Part shown: in pieces, positions 1-7,883 of the stretch
How positions within the stretch are numbered: position 1 is the stretch's first letter
Layout of the letters: every line of letters begins with the position of its first letter
Assembly: GCF_030819275.1 (NCBI RefSeq)
Contig: NZ_JAUTBL010000001.1
Span: forward strand, 1,676,501 to 1,740,500
From: Agrobacterium larrymoorei
Lineage (GTDB): Bacteria; Pseudomonadota; Alphaproteobacteria; Rhizobiales; Rhizobiaceae
Length of the DNA: 64,000 nucleotides
Reading direction: 5' to 3'
The notes under the pieces: generated by a model
The model's database searches: none
Told to the model about the DNA's origin: nothing
The model's input: the letters and a program-made list of their open reading frames with translations, nothing else
Translations under genes and position numbers: made by a program

Positions 1-1
1 G

Positions 2-1009
2 GCCCATCAAAGACCTCTGCGCTTCCCCGTGGTGGACGTGAAGACAGGTGATTCCGATGTGCCTGTGGAAGTGAAGGACACGGTCGTTGAAGGACGGCCA
101 GTGCTGGAGGTACGCAATCTTACCAAGCGCTTCGACATTCACTCCGGCCTCTTTGGTACGCTCACCGGCCGCGTCCACGCGGTAGAGAATGTCTCCTTCG
201 ATCTTCAGGCAGGTGAGACACTTTCCCTTGTCGGCGAATCCGGCTGCGGCAAGTCAACGACAGGCCGGGCTATCATGCGCCTGATCGAACCGAATAGCGG
301 CTCTGTTATCGTGGAAGGCCGCGATGTACTGGCGATGAGCAAGCAGGATATGCGCGAGATGCGCAAATCCGTGCAGATGATTTTCCAGGATCCGTTTGCC
401 TCGCTTAACCCGCGCATGACCGTCGGCGCGGCCATTGCCGAGCCCTTTCTCGAGCATAAGATGGGTAGCGCGAAAGAGGCAAAAGACGTGGTGGCCGACA
501 TGCTGACGAAGGTTGGTCTGACGCCTGATATGGCGGGGCGATACCCGCACGAGTTTTCCGGCGGGCAGAGACAGCGTGTCTGTATCGCACGCGCATTGGC
601 TCTGAAGCCAAAGGTGATCGTCGCCGACGAAAGTGTGTCGGCACTGGATGTGTCGATCAAGGCGCAAGTGATCAATCTGATGCTCGACCTTCAGCAAAGC
701 CTTGGACTGTCGTTCCTGTTCATCTCCCACGACATGGCCGTGGTGGAACGTGTCAGCCACCGCGTCGCCGTCATGTATCTGGGGGAGATTGTCGAGATCG
801 GCCCCCGTGCCGCCGTGTTCGGTAATCCGCAGCACCCATATACCAAGAGGCTTATGGCGGCTGTGCCGGTTCCTGACCCGGAACGCAGACGCGTCAAAAG
901 CGCGGCTGTTGTCGAGGAGCTGAAAAGCCCCATACGCCCAGTCGAGTACAAGGTTATGCCTGCTCGGTTTCGTGAAGTCTCGAAGGGCCACCTTGTGGCT
1001 GAGAATTGA
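2..1009 (+). CDS. Peptide-type ABC importer ATPase, C-terminal half (partial)
   Basis: The frame is open to the left window edge, so the gene begins outside; a GTG at 29 is unlikely to be the true start. The residues before the ATPase domain (RFPVVDVKTG) look like the linker between the two ATPase domains of GsiA-type fused ABC proteins, so this is probably the second half of a protein of about 600 residues. The visible half has Walker A GESGCGKST, the signature SGGQRQR, Walker B VIVADES followed by the D-loop SALD, and the HPYT motif near the C terminus typical of oligopeptide/dipeptide ATPases. Walker B normally reads VADEP; here Pro is Ser. It would energise uptake of a peptide or glutathione-like solute with membrane partners outside the window. 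The family is clear; the fusion is inference. Confidence 0.85.
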   Translation, partial: AHQRPLRFPVVDVKTGDSDVPVEVKDTVVEGRPVLEVRNLTKRFDIHSGLFGTLTGRVHAVENVSFDLQAGETLSLVGESGCGKSTTGRAIMRLIEPNSGSVIVEGRDVLAMSKQDMREMRKSVQMIFQDPFASLNPRMTVGAAIAEPFLEHKMGSAKEAKDVVADMLTKVGLTPDMAGRYPHEFSGGQRQRVCIARALALKPKVIVADESVSALDVSIKAQVINLMLDLQQSLGLSFLFISHDMAVVERVSHRVAVMYLGEIVEIGPRAAVFGNPQHPYTKRLMAAVPVPDPERRRVKSAAVVEELKSPIRPVEYKVMPARFREVSKGHLVAEN

Positions 1010-1059
1010 CGTCTATCCTCCAGTTCTCTGGCTATAGGCAATCTAACTGGAGCGACGTC
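1008..1059 (+). terminator. Stem-loop after the ABC ATPase, possible terminator
   Basis: An 8-bp inverted repeat (1018-1025 with 1045-1052, CTCCAGTT/AACTGGAG) is flanked by two GACGTC copies (1008-1013, 1054-1059) that can extend the stem. There is no T-run after it, so factor-independent termination is uncertain. Confidence 0.3.
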
Positions 1060-1137
1060 TCCTAAGCGCGCGTTCAAAGCCGCGCTATTCGAGGCGTTGG
1101 CATTGAACGTTTTTATACGGAGCATTTCGTATGCTGC

Positions 1138-1162
1138 GGAACAACAACGGTCCCATTGTGTT
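1138..1162 (+). promoter_or_regulatory. Candidate EcfG/RpoE2-type general stress promoter
   Basis: GGAAC at 1138-1142 is followed by 18 bases and then TT at 1161-1162 (TGTT at 1159-1162). This fits the alphaproteobacterial EcfG/RpoE2 consensus GGAAC-N18/19-TT. It lies about 25 bases before the start of the small acidic protein. A single match can be chance, but the position is right. Confidence 0.5.
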
Positions 1163-1188
1163 AGCTTTGGCAACTTGGGAGAAGAGTG

Positions 1189-1446
1189 ATGAACGACACC
1201 TCCACTGAGGACAACAAAGCGGTCCCGCAAACATGGTCGGCGGATCATGGCGGAGGCGTATCGCCGCCGACTTCGACCGGAACAGTCGATGAAGAGCAGG
1301 TGCACGAGCCCTCCAATGACTGGCCCGCCGCGGACGGTGTCGAGCATGATCCGGTTGAACCTGTACCATCTCCGGTGGAGGAATTCGATCCACCCAAAGG
1401 GGAAGATCGCCGCACGTTCCAGAACGGCGACACCGATCGCGGTTGA
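1189..1446 (+). CDS. Small acidic Pro-rich hypothetical protein
   Basis: I do not recognise this 85-residue protein. It is hydrophilic and acidic, rich in Asp, Glu, Pro and Gly, with no hydrophobic segment, so it is probably a soluble, largely disordered cytoplasmic protein. A strong ribosome site (GGGAGAAG, ending at 1184) precedes GTG 1186 and ATG 1189; ATG is chosen, GTG is equally spaced. An EcfG-like promoter lies directly upstream and a clean intrinsic terminator follows at 1521-1546, so it looks like a single-gene transcription unit. Small hydrophilic proteins of unknown function are common in rhizobial general-stress regulons, which agrees with the promoter. Function unknown. Confidence 0.55.
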   Translation: MNDTSTEDNKAVPQTWSADHGGGVSPPTSTGTVDEEQVHEPSNDWPAADGVEHDPVEPVPSPVEEFDPPKGEDRRTFQNGDTDRG

Positions 1447-1520
1447 GGCGCCGGTCCTCTTGTAAAGAGCCTCTATATTGTGCGCTCAGTTGCGCTGCAG
1501 ATTGTGGAATCTGGAATGAC

Positions 1521-1550
1521 AAGACCGGGCTTCTATACCCGGTCTTTCAG
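1521..1550 (+). terminator. Intrinsic terminator
   Basis: Perfect 9-bp stem AAGACCGGG (1521-1529) and CCCGGTCTT (1538-1546) with an 8-base loop, followed by TTCAG. It separates the small acidic protein from xthA. The T-tract is short, but the GC-rich stem is strong. Confidence 0.6.
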
Positions 1551-1651
1551 TGTCGGTTACTTCAACCCTGCGGCGACAAGGAGATCGGTCTGGCAACAAT
1601 TTCGTCCGGATGGGCTGTGCCAGCTCCGCGCGTAACCGACGGGGTCAAAGC

Positions 1652-2437
1652 TTGAAAATTGCGACCTACAATGTCAATGGCGTAAACGGGCGGCTTGAGA
1701 ACCTCATCCGGTGGCTTGAAGAAAGGTCGCCTGACATTGTTTGTCTTCAGGAGCTTAAGGCTCCCCAGACCAAGTTTCCCGTCAAGGCAATAGAGGCGGC
1801 TGGCTATGGTGCTGTCTGGCTGGGGCAGAAAGCCTGGAACGGCGTGGCGATCCTGGCAAAAGATCAGGAACCGCATCTTACCAGACGGGCGCTGCCGGGC
1901 GTTAACAAGGACGATCAGAGCCGCTACATCGAAGCGATTGTCGATGGCAACCTGATCGGCTGTCTTTATGCCCCGAACGGCAATCCCTTTCCCGGACCAA
2001 AATTCAATTACAAACTCAGATGGTTCAAACGGTTGCGGACCTACGCTGCCGAACTCCTTGAACTCAACGTGTCTTCGATTCTCGTCGGAGATTACAATGT
2101 GATGCCGACGGAACTCGACGTCTACAAACCGGAGCGATGGAAAAATGACGCGCTCTTTCGTATCGAAGTGCGAAACGCTTTCAAAGCGATTGTCGAGCAG
2201 GGTTGGACGGATGCTTTGAGACATCTTCATCCCGACGAGCAGATCTTTACATTCTGGGACTATTTCAGGAACGCTCTTGGCCGAAATGCCGGGCTCAGGA
2301 TCGACCACTTCCTTCTCAGTCCCGAAGCCGCTGGTCGCCTCGTCGCCGCAGACGTCGACAAGCATGTGCGAGGGTGGGATCACAGCAGTGACCACGCACC
2401 GGTCTGGATCGAGCTGAAAGATCAATCTGTTAAGTGA
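1652..2437 (+). CDS. xthA: Exodeoxyribonuclease III
   Basis: A 261-residue exonuclease III / AP endonuclease of the exonuclease-endonuclease-phosphatase fold, which cleaves DNA at abasic sites and removes nucleotides from 3' ends in base-excision repair. Family motifs in order: KIATYNVNG at the N terminus, CLQELK (metal-binding Glu), LVGDYNV in the centre (catalytic Asp and Asn), GLRIDHFLLS, and DHSSDHAPVW near the C terminus with the catalytic Asp-His. The TTG at 1652 is chosen because the protein then begins exactly at the conserved N-terminal strand; ATG 1610 would add 14 unconserved residues and has no ribosome site. It stands alone between a terminator and the GntR operon. Confidence 0.93.
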   Translation: MKIATYNVNGVNGRLENLIRWLEERSPDIVCLQELKAPQTKFPVKAIEAAGYGAVWLGQKAWNGVAILAKDQEPHLTRRALPGVNKDDQSRYIEAIVDGNLIGCLYAPNGNPFPGPKFNYKLRWFKRLRTYAAELLELNVSSILVGDYNVMPTELDVYKPERWKNDALFRIEVRNAFKAIVEQGWTDALRHLHPDEQIFTFWDYFRNALGRNAGLRIDHFLLSPEAAGRLVAADVDKHVRGWDHSSDHAPVWIELKDQSVK

Positions 2438-2632
2438 GCGTCCTCGCTGACTGTGTTAAGCTCTATCTCTGCGAATCCACGGAACGGCTCTGCTTCACGT
2501 TTCACGAGCAATCCTAATCCACGACGGCGTGTGCGACGCTTTGCGGATGAGCCGGTCGGCGTCGCCATTCCCATTTTAAAGCCGGGCGCTCGGCAATTTT
2601 CCAAGCATGATCAAAAACTCGGGCACCGCAGC

Positions 2633-2662
2633 TTGACGGGTTCAAAAAATGAAGATTATGTT
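2633..2662 (+). promoter_or_regulatory. Candidate sigma-70 promoter of the GntR-lyase-ABC operon
   Basis: TTGACG (2633-2638) and TATGTT (2657-2662) are separated by 18 bases. Just downstream, 2673-2685 (ATGTCAGACCAAT) contains on the other strand ATTGGT, a half-site seen in several FadR-family operators, so the encoded regulator may bind here. Both are weak matches by eye. Confidence 0.35.
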
Positions 2663-2712
2663 AATCGGTAAGATGTCAGACCAATTTATGAGTGCTGACG
2701 TTGCGGGGTCAG

Positions 2713-3432
2713 ATGGATCAAACACTCGAAAAGCATGTGATGAGCCCGCTGCCGGTCATAGACCGGGTACGGCAGGTCGAGGCTGCGCTTGTCGAGTTTG
2801 TCGAGCGGGCTGATCTGAAACCGGGAAGTCGCCTGCCTGCCGAGCGTGAGTTGATGTCCGCGCTTGGCGTCGGGCGTTCCACCATTCGTGAGGTGATCCG
2901 AAAGTTTCAGGCGCTTGGCATTATCGATTCCCGCAAGGGCAGCGGTAATTATCTTTTGAAGCCCATCTCCACCGCTACCGTCCATATGCCCATCTCCATT
3001 GAGGCGCAGAGCTTGCGAGACGCGCTTTTGATGACGCTGGAAGTACGGCGCGGGATCGAGGTTGAGGCGTCGATGGCGGCTGCTCGCCGTCGCACCGACG
3101 CCGATATCGAAACCATGCGTCTTCGGCTGGAGGAGATGGAGCGTGTTCATCTCGCCGAGGGCACATCGGGGAAGGCCGATCTTGCCTTCCACCTCTCCAT
3201 TTACGACGCCACCCACAACTCGCTGTTCAAGCAATTGCTCGAGCAGATGCGCGAAGGCTTCGAGCGCTTCTGGTCCAAGCCTTTCGACAGGCCCGATTTC
3301 GCCTCTCGTTCCTTTCCATTTCACCGCACCCTGTTCAACGCGATCGTGGCCGGCGACACGTCGGCGGCGCAGCAGGAAACATTGAAGATCCTCGCGATCG
3401 TCGAGGAAGATATTAAGGACATGTCCAAATGA
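2713..3432 (+). CDS. FadR-subfamily GntR transcriptional regulator
   Basis: A 239-residue regulator. Residues about 15-80 form the GntR winged helix (LKPGSRLPAERELMSALGVGR followed by TIREVIRKFQALG, then the wing GSGNYLL). The C-terminal part is an all-helical FCD domain with metal-ligand-type positions around HLSIYDATHN and FPFHRTLFNAI. FCD domains usually bind small organic acids or amino acids. Start ATG 2713 follows GGGG; the GTG at 2692 would add seven residues. The end overlaps the lyase gene by four bases, so it heads a six-gene operon and probably controls it according to the imported compound. Confidence 0.88.
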   Translation: MDQTLEKHVMSPLPVIDRVRQVEAALVEFVERADLKPGSRLPAERELMSALGVGRSTIREVIRKFQALGIIDSRKGSGNYLLKPISTATVHMPISIEAQSLRDALLMTLEVRRGIEVEASMAAARRRTDADIETMRLRLEEMERVHLAEGTSGKADLAFHLSIYDATHNSLFKQLLEQMREGFERFWSKPFDRPDFASRSFPFHRTLFNAIVAGDTSAAQQETLKILAIVEEDIKDMSK

Positions 3433-4604
3433 GCCAAGGCTCTGATTTTTTTGATGCCGCATCGCTCATCGTGGCTCATGACGAAACCCACGCTTTCGAA
3501 GCTGTGGTCCCACCCTTGGTGCAGACATCGCTTTTCACGTTCTCAAGCTATGACGAAATGGTCGCGACCTATCGTGGCGAAAAGAGCCGTCCTGTTTACA
3601 CCCGTGGACTGAACCCGACGGTTCGCATGTTCGAAGAGATGCTGGCAAAGCTTGAAGGTGCAGAAGACGCGCTTGGTTTTGCCAGTGGCATGTCGGCGAT
3701 TTCCTCCACCGTTCTGTCTTTCGTTTCACCCGGCGATCGTATCGTCGCCGTGCGTCATGTCTATCCGGATGCCTTCCGCCTGTTCGGCACATTGATGAAG
3801 CGGATGAAGATCGACGTGACCTATGTCGACGGTCGCGATGAGGCCGCAGTCGAGAAGGCGATGCCGGGCGCCAAGCTCTTTTACATGGAAAGCCCGACCA
3901 GCTGGGTGATGGAAGCGCATGATGTCGGTTCATTGGCAGCGATTGCCAAGCGACACGGCGCGGTTTCGGTCATCGACAATTCTTGGGCCAGCCCGATTTT
4001 CCAGACGCCCTTGGCACTTGGAGTCGATCTCGTCGTGCATTCCGCCTCGAAATATCTCGGCGGCCACAGCGACGTTGTCTCCGGCGTCGTTGCTGGTGCC
4101 AAAGCCATGGTCGATCGTATCCGTGCGGAAGCCTATCCCTATCTTGGTGGCAAAATGTCTCCGTTCGATGCCTGGCTGTTGATCCGCGGGCTGCGCACAC
4201 TCCCCATCCGGATGAAAGCACATCAGGAATCGGCGCTTGCGATCGCATCGCGTCTGCAGGCGCTCGACGTCGTGGAGACCGTTTGCCATCCGGGGCTGGC
4301 GAACCGTCTTCCGCCTGGATTGAACGGTACGTCCGGTCTCTTCTCGTTCATCTTCCGGGAAGGGGTCGATGTGCGGGCCTTCGCCGACCGGCTTCAGCTT
4401 TTCAAATTGGGCGTGTCCTGGGGTGGGCACGAGAGCCTGATCGTCCCCGGTGAAGTGGTGCTTGAGCAGAAGGCGCAACCGAATTCCGCGCACACATTCG
4501 GCATCAGCCCGCGCTCCGTGCGCCTGCATGTGGGTCTGGAGGGCACCGAAGCTCTCTGGAACGACCTCGAACCAGCAATCAGAGCGGCATCGACCGCGGC
4601 CTGA
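3429..4604 (+). CDS. Trans-sulfuration-type PLP enzyme (cystathionine beta-lyase-like)
   Basis: A 391-residue member of the Cys/Met-metabolism PLP family (cystathionine beta/gamma-lyase, methionine gamma-lyase, O-acylhomoserine sulfhydrylase). It has the phosphate-binding YTRG near residue 58, GFASGMSAIS, the PLP-ring Asp in VIDNSWASP, the Schiff-base lysine in HSASKYLGGHSD (Lys208), and the carboxylate-binding Arg in SVRLHVGLEG. Family members cleave C-S or C-gamma bonds of cysteine and methionine derivatives. Start ATG 3429 overlaps the regulator stop (ATGA); the SBP gene follows 34 bases later. Its place inside an import operon argues for catabolism of an imported thio-amino compound rather than methionine biosynthesis. 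The exact reaction cannot be read from sequence. Confidence 0.88.
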   Translation: MSQGSDFFDAASLIVAHDETHAFEAVVPPLVQTSLFTFSSYDEMVATYRGEKSRPVYTRGLNPTVRMFEEMLAKLEGAEDALGFASGMSAISSTVLSFVSPGDRIVAVRHVYPDAFRLFGTLMKRMKIDVTYVDGRDEAAVEKAMPGAKLFYMESPTSWVMEAHDVGSLAAIAKRHGAVSVIDNSWASPIFQTPLALGVDLVVHSASKYLGGHSDVVSGVVAGAKAMVDRIRAEAYPYLGGKMSPFDAWLLIRGLRTLPIRMKAHQESALAIASRLQALDVVETVCHPGLANRLPPGLNGTSGLFSFIFREGVDVRAFADRLQLFKLGVSWGGHESLIVPGEVVLEQKAQPNSAHTFGISPRSVRLHVGLEGTEALWNDLEPAIRAASTAA

Positions 4605-4638
4605 CGCATTTTGACGACAACAAAAAAGGGAGAACGAC

Positions 4639-5898
4639 ATGAAAAAACTGGTAGCAGCAGCATTCTTTACCGCGATGATGGCCGGAACGGCGCTTGCCGA
4701 CACGACGCTCAAACTCGTGGAGGTCATCACCAGCCCCGAGCGTACCGAGACGCTGAAAAGCCTCGTCGGCAAATTCGAGGCCGCCAATCCGGGCACGAAG
4801 GTCGAAATCATATCGCTTCCATGGAACGAAGCCTTCCAGAAGTTCGCCACCATGGTATCGGCTGGCGATGTTCCGGACGTGATGGAAATACCCGACACAT
4901 GGCTGTCGCTCTATGCCAATAACGGCATGCTCGAGAGCCTGGAGCCCTATCTGGCAAAGTGGCAGTACACTTCGGATCTGACGCCACGCGCATTGGAGCT
5001 AGGCCGCGATGTGAAGAACACCGCCTACATGCTGCCCTACGGCTTCTATCTCCGCGCCATGTTCTACAACAAGAAGCTGCTTGAACAGGCTGGCGTGAAA
5101 GAGCCACCGAAGACGCTGCACGAATTTGCCGAAGCGTCAAAGAAGATTTCCGCCATTCCGGGCAAGTATGGCTACTGCCTTCGCGGTGGCCCCGGAGGTC
5201 TGAACGGCTGGGTCATGTTCGGTGCGTCCATGGCCGGCTCTAACGAGTTCTTCACCAAGGACGGCAAGTCGACATTCGACAGCCCCGGCTGGGTTAAGGG
5301 CCTGACCTACGTCGTCGATCTCTACAAGAACGGCTATGCGCCGAAGGATAGCGTCAACTGGGGCTTCAACGAAATCGTCGCTGGCTTCTATTCCGGCACC
5401 TGCGCCTTCCTCGATCAGGATCCGGACGCTTTGATCGCCATTGCTCAGCGCATGAAGAGCGAAGATTTCGGCGTCATGACCATGCCGAAGGGCCCGGATG
5501 GCAAGACCTTCCCGACGATCGGTTTCGCCGGTTGGTCGATGATGGCCTCTTCGAAGGACAAGGATCTCTCCTGGAAGCTGATCGAAACACTGGAAGGACC
5601 TGAAGGCAATATCGAGTGGAACAAGAAGACCGGGGCTCTTCCGGTGCACACCTCCGCCGAGAAGGACCCCTTCTATGCGAGCGAGCAGTTCAAGGGATGG
5701 TTTGAGGAGCTGGCCGACAAGAACGCCGTGCCGACGACCATGCCGACCTACCTTCAGGAGTTTGCCTACTTCAAGGATTCGCTTGTGATCAAGACGTCCC
5801 AGGAAGCTCTTCTGGGTGATATCACACCCGAGGACCTTGCTAAGCAGTGGGCGGACTACATGACGAAGGCGCAGCAGAAGTTCCTTCAGTCCAAGTGA
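4639..5898 (+). CDS. Extracellular solute-binding protein, family 1 (CUT1-type)
   Basis: A 419-residue periplasmic binding protein. The N terminus has a Sec signal peptide: a charged start, a hydrophobic core and a cleavage site after the TALA stretch near residue 20. The mature part has the features of family 1 SBPs (sugar, glycerol-phosphate and related ligands): KLVEVITSPERTETLKSLVGKFEAANPG, VPDVMEIPDTW, LPYGFYLRAMFYNKKLLEQAG. It captures the ligand and delivers it to the permeases encoded next. The ribosome site GGGAGAA precedes ATG 4639. Its neighbour is a PLP lyase rather than a glycosidase or sugar kinase, so the ligand may not be an ordinary sugar. Confidence 0.9.
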   Translation: MKKLVAAAFFTAMMAGTALADTTLKLVEVITSPERTETLKSLVGKFEAANPGTKVEIISLPWNEAFQKFATMVSAGDVPDVMEIPDTWLSLYANNGMLESLEPYLAKWQYTSDLTPRALELGRDVKNTAYMLPYGFYLRAMFYNKKLLEQAGVKEPPKTLHEFAEASKKISAIPGKYGYCLRGGPGGLNGWVMFGASMAGSNEFFTKDGKSTFDSPGWVKGLTYVVDLYKNGYAPKDSVNWGFNEIVAGFYSGTCAFLDQDPDALIAIAQRMKSEDFGVMTMPKGPDGKTFPTIGFAGWSMMASSKDKDLSWKLIETLEGPEGNIEWNKKTGALPVHTSAEKDPFYASEQFKGWFEELADKNAVPTTMPTYLQEFAYFKDSLVIKTSQEALLGDITPEDLAKQWADYMTKAQQKFLQSK

Positions 5899-5906
5899 TG
5901 GAGGCC

Positions 5907-5934
5907 GGTGGCGTAGCTTTCCAGGTGCGCCACC
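5907..5934 (+). promoter_or_regulatory. Stem-loop between SBP and permease genes
   Basis: GGTGGCG (5907-5913) pairs with CGCCACC (5928-5934) around a 14-base loop, nine bases after the SBP stop and within the 214-base gap before the permease. Such hairpins often protect the SBP part of the message or reduce read-through, giving more SBP than permease. Confidence 0.4.
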
Positions 5935-6112
5935 TTCTTGTTGGTATGAACTTTGAAGTGCTTCGCGAGCTTGTCGATCCGCCCGCGCTTTAAGCCGTTG
6001 TTTTGTCGCATGTCGTTACCGCAGAGTTCTCGAAGACCTTTGCGTGCCATGCCGTGAAGTTGAGATCAGCGGGTGGCCTCCGGCCAGACCTCGTTACGCT
6101 GAGGAGCAATTG

Positions 6113-7045
6113 ATGTCGTCATTTTCAAGCGCCGCACCTACGGTGTCGCGCAAACCTATGTTGCGAAGGCTGGCCAACTCGGCTGAGCCATGGCTCTACA
6201 GCGCGCCAGTGCTTGTTCTCATCGTCACGGTGATGATGGTGCCCTTGGTCCTGGGGTTGTCATATGCGTTCCGCGACGTTCAATTGCTCAATCCGTTTTC
6301 CGGTGGCTTCATCGGCCTCGAGCATTTCAAGACGCTGTCTCAGGATGCGGCCTTCTACCGCGCCTTGAAGAATACGCTGTGGTGGACGGGCGCGTCGGTA
6401 TTCCTGCAATTCTTCTTCGGCCTCATTCTAGCCCTGCTGCTCGACAAGCCATTTGCCGGGCGCGGTATCGCCCAGGCGTTGGTCTTCCTCCCCTGGGCTG
6501 TTCCAACCTTTCTGGCCGGCCTCAATTGGGCGTGGTTGTTTAACCCGGTGATTGGTCCGCTTCCCTACTGGATGACATCGCTGGGTCTGTTGTCAGCGCC
6601 GAACAATATTCTCGCCGATCCGCATCTTGCCATGTGGGGACCGATCATCGCCAATGTCTGGTGGGGCATACCGTTCTTCGCCATCACCCTTTTGGCCGCT
6701 TTGCAGGCCATTCCGCGCGACCTGTACGAAGCGGCCTCTATCGACGGCGCAAGCCCGCTTCAGCGCTTCACCTCGATCACCTTGCCATTTTTGGCGCCGA
6801 CGATTGCAATCACCGTCCTGCTTCGCACCGTCTGGATCGCCAACTTTGCCGACCTCATCATCGTTATGACCAATGGTGGCCCGGCCGACCGCACGCAGAT
6901 CGTTGCAAGCTATATTTTCACACAGGCTTTCAAGCGGCTGGACTTTGGCTATGCCTCGGCAGTCGCGCTGGTTCTGCTCGTGCTTCTGCTCGCCTACTCC
7001 ATGCTGATCGTCATCATGCGCCAGCGCCTCATCGAGAAGGATTGA
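6113..7045 (+). CDS. CUT1-type ABC permease (MalF-like)
   Basis: A 310-residue integral membrane protein with about six transmembrane helices; the first spans residues about 24-46 (LYSAPVLVLIVTVMMVPLVLG). The cytoplasmic coupling loop EAASIDGASPLQRFTSITLP is the EAA motif of binding-protein-dependent permeases. GAGGAG at 6101-6106 fixes ATG 6113; the longer open frame from 6044 has no support. The second permease gene starts three bases after the stop. It forms the channel together with that protein. Confidence 0.9.
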   Translation: MSSFSSAAPTVSRKPMLRRLANSAEPWLYSAPVLVLIVTVMMVPLVLGLSYAFRDVQLLNPFSGGFIGLEHFKTLSQDAAFYRALKNTLWWTGASVFLQFFFGLILALLLDKPFAGRGIAQALVFLPWAVPTFLAGLNWAWLFNPVIGPLPYWMTSLGLLSAPNNILADPHLAMWGPIIANVWWGIPFFAITLLAALQAIPRDLYEAASIDGASPLQRFTSITLPFLAPTIAITVLLRTVWIANFADLIIVMTNGGPADRTQIVASYIFTQAFKRLDFGYASAVALVLLVLLLAYSMLIVIMRQRLIEKD

Positions 7046-7048
7046 TCC

Positions 7049-7879
7049 GTGACCGGCCGAATTTTTCTCACTGTCGCGCATCGCCTGGCAATCCTCGCTT
7101 ATATCGCGTTCGCGCTTTTTCCCCTGTTCTGGCTGCTCAAGGTTTCGGTGACCCCGAACGACTTGCTCTATAGCGAGGGCGTGCGGCTATGGCCGTCGCG
7201 CGCAACCTTCGACCACTATCGCTTCGTGATCGAAAACAGCGCTTTTCCGACATTCTTCAAGAATAGCGTGATCGTTGCCGGATCGACGGCATTTGCCGTC
7301 ACGGTGCTGTCGTCGCTTTCCGGCTATGCGCTTTCGCGCTTTCAGTTCCGGGGGAAATACTGGATCATCGCCTTGATGCTCATCACCCAGATGTTCCCCT
7401 TGGTGATGCTGGTGGCACCGATATTCAAGATGCTGTCACCCTTGGGCCTGACCAACAGCCTGACCGGCCTCGTTATCGTCTACACCGCGTTCAACGTGCC
7501 CTTCGCGACTTTCCTCATGCAGTCGTTCTTCGACGGCATTCCGAAGGATCTGGAGGAGGCCGCCATGATCGACGGCGCAAGCCGCTTCACCGCCTTCCGC
7601 CAGATAATCCTGCCTCTGACCTTGCCTGGAATTGCCGCGACGCTCGGCTTCGTCTTCACTGCGGCCTGGAGTGAGTTGCTCTTTGCGCTGATGCTGATTT
7701 CTGGAAACCAGAGCGCGACGTTCCCGGTCGGCCTGCTGACCTTTGTGTCAAAATTCTCCGTCGACTTCGGGCAAATGATGGCAGCGGGCGTCCTGGCGCT
7801 CATTCCCGCATGTCTCTTCTTCCTGCTGATCCAAAGATATCTCGTACAAGGCCTGACGGCCGGTGCAGTAAAAGGATAA
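7049..7879 (+). CDS. CUT1-type ABC permease (MalG-like)
   Basis: A 276-residue second channel subunit. About six transmembrane helices, the EAA loop EEAAMIDGASRFTAFRQIILP, and the MalG-type C-terminal ending LVQGLTAGAVKG, which contacts the ATPase. It starts with GTG three bases after the MalF-like gene and ends four bases before the ATPase gene, so the three are translated together. Confidence 0.9.
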   Translation: MTGRIFLTVAHRLAILAYIAFALFPLFWLLKVSVTPNDLLYSEGVRLWPSRATFDHYRFVIENSAFPTFFKNSVIVAGSTAFAVTVLSSLSGYALSRFQFRGKYWIIALMLITQMFPLVMLVAPIFKMLSPLGLTNSLTGLVIVYTAFNVPFATFLMQSFFDGIPKDLEEAAMIDGASRFTAFRQIILPLTLPGIAATLGFVFTAAWSELLFALMLISGNQSATFPVGLLTFVSKFSVDFGQMMAAGVLALIPACLFFLLIQRYLVQGLTAGAVKG

Positions 7880-7883
7880 ATCC

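Noticed and set aside
2481..2510. GGAAC as an EcfG promoter before the GntR operon
   Set aside because: No TT pair at the required 18-19 base spacing; several such GGAAC sites are expected by chance in this length.
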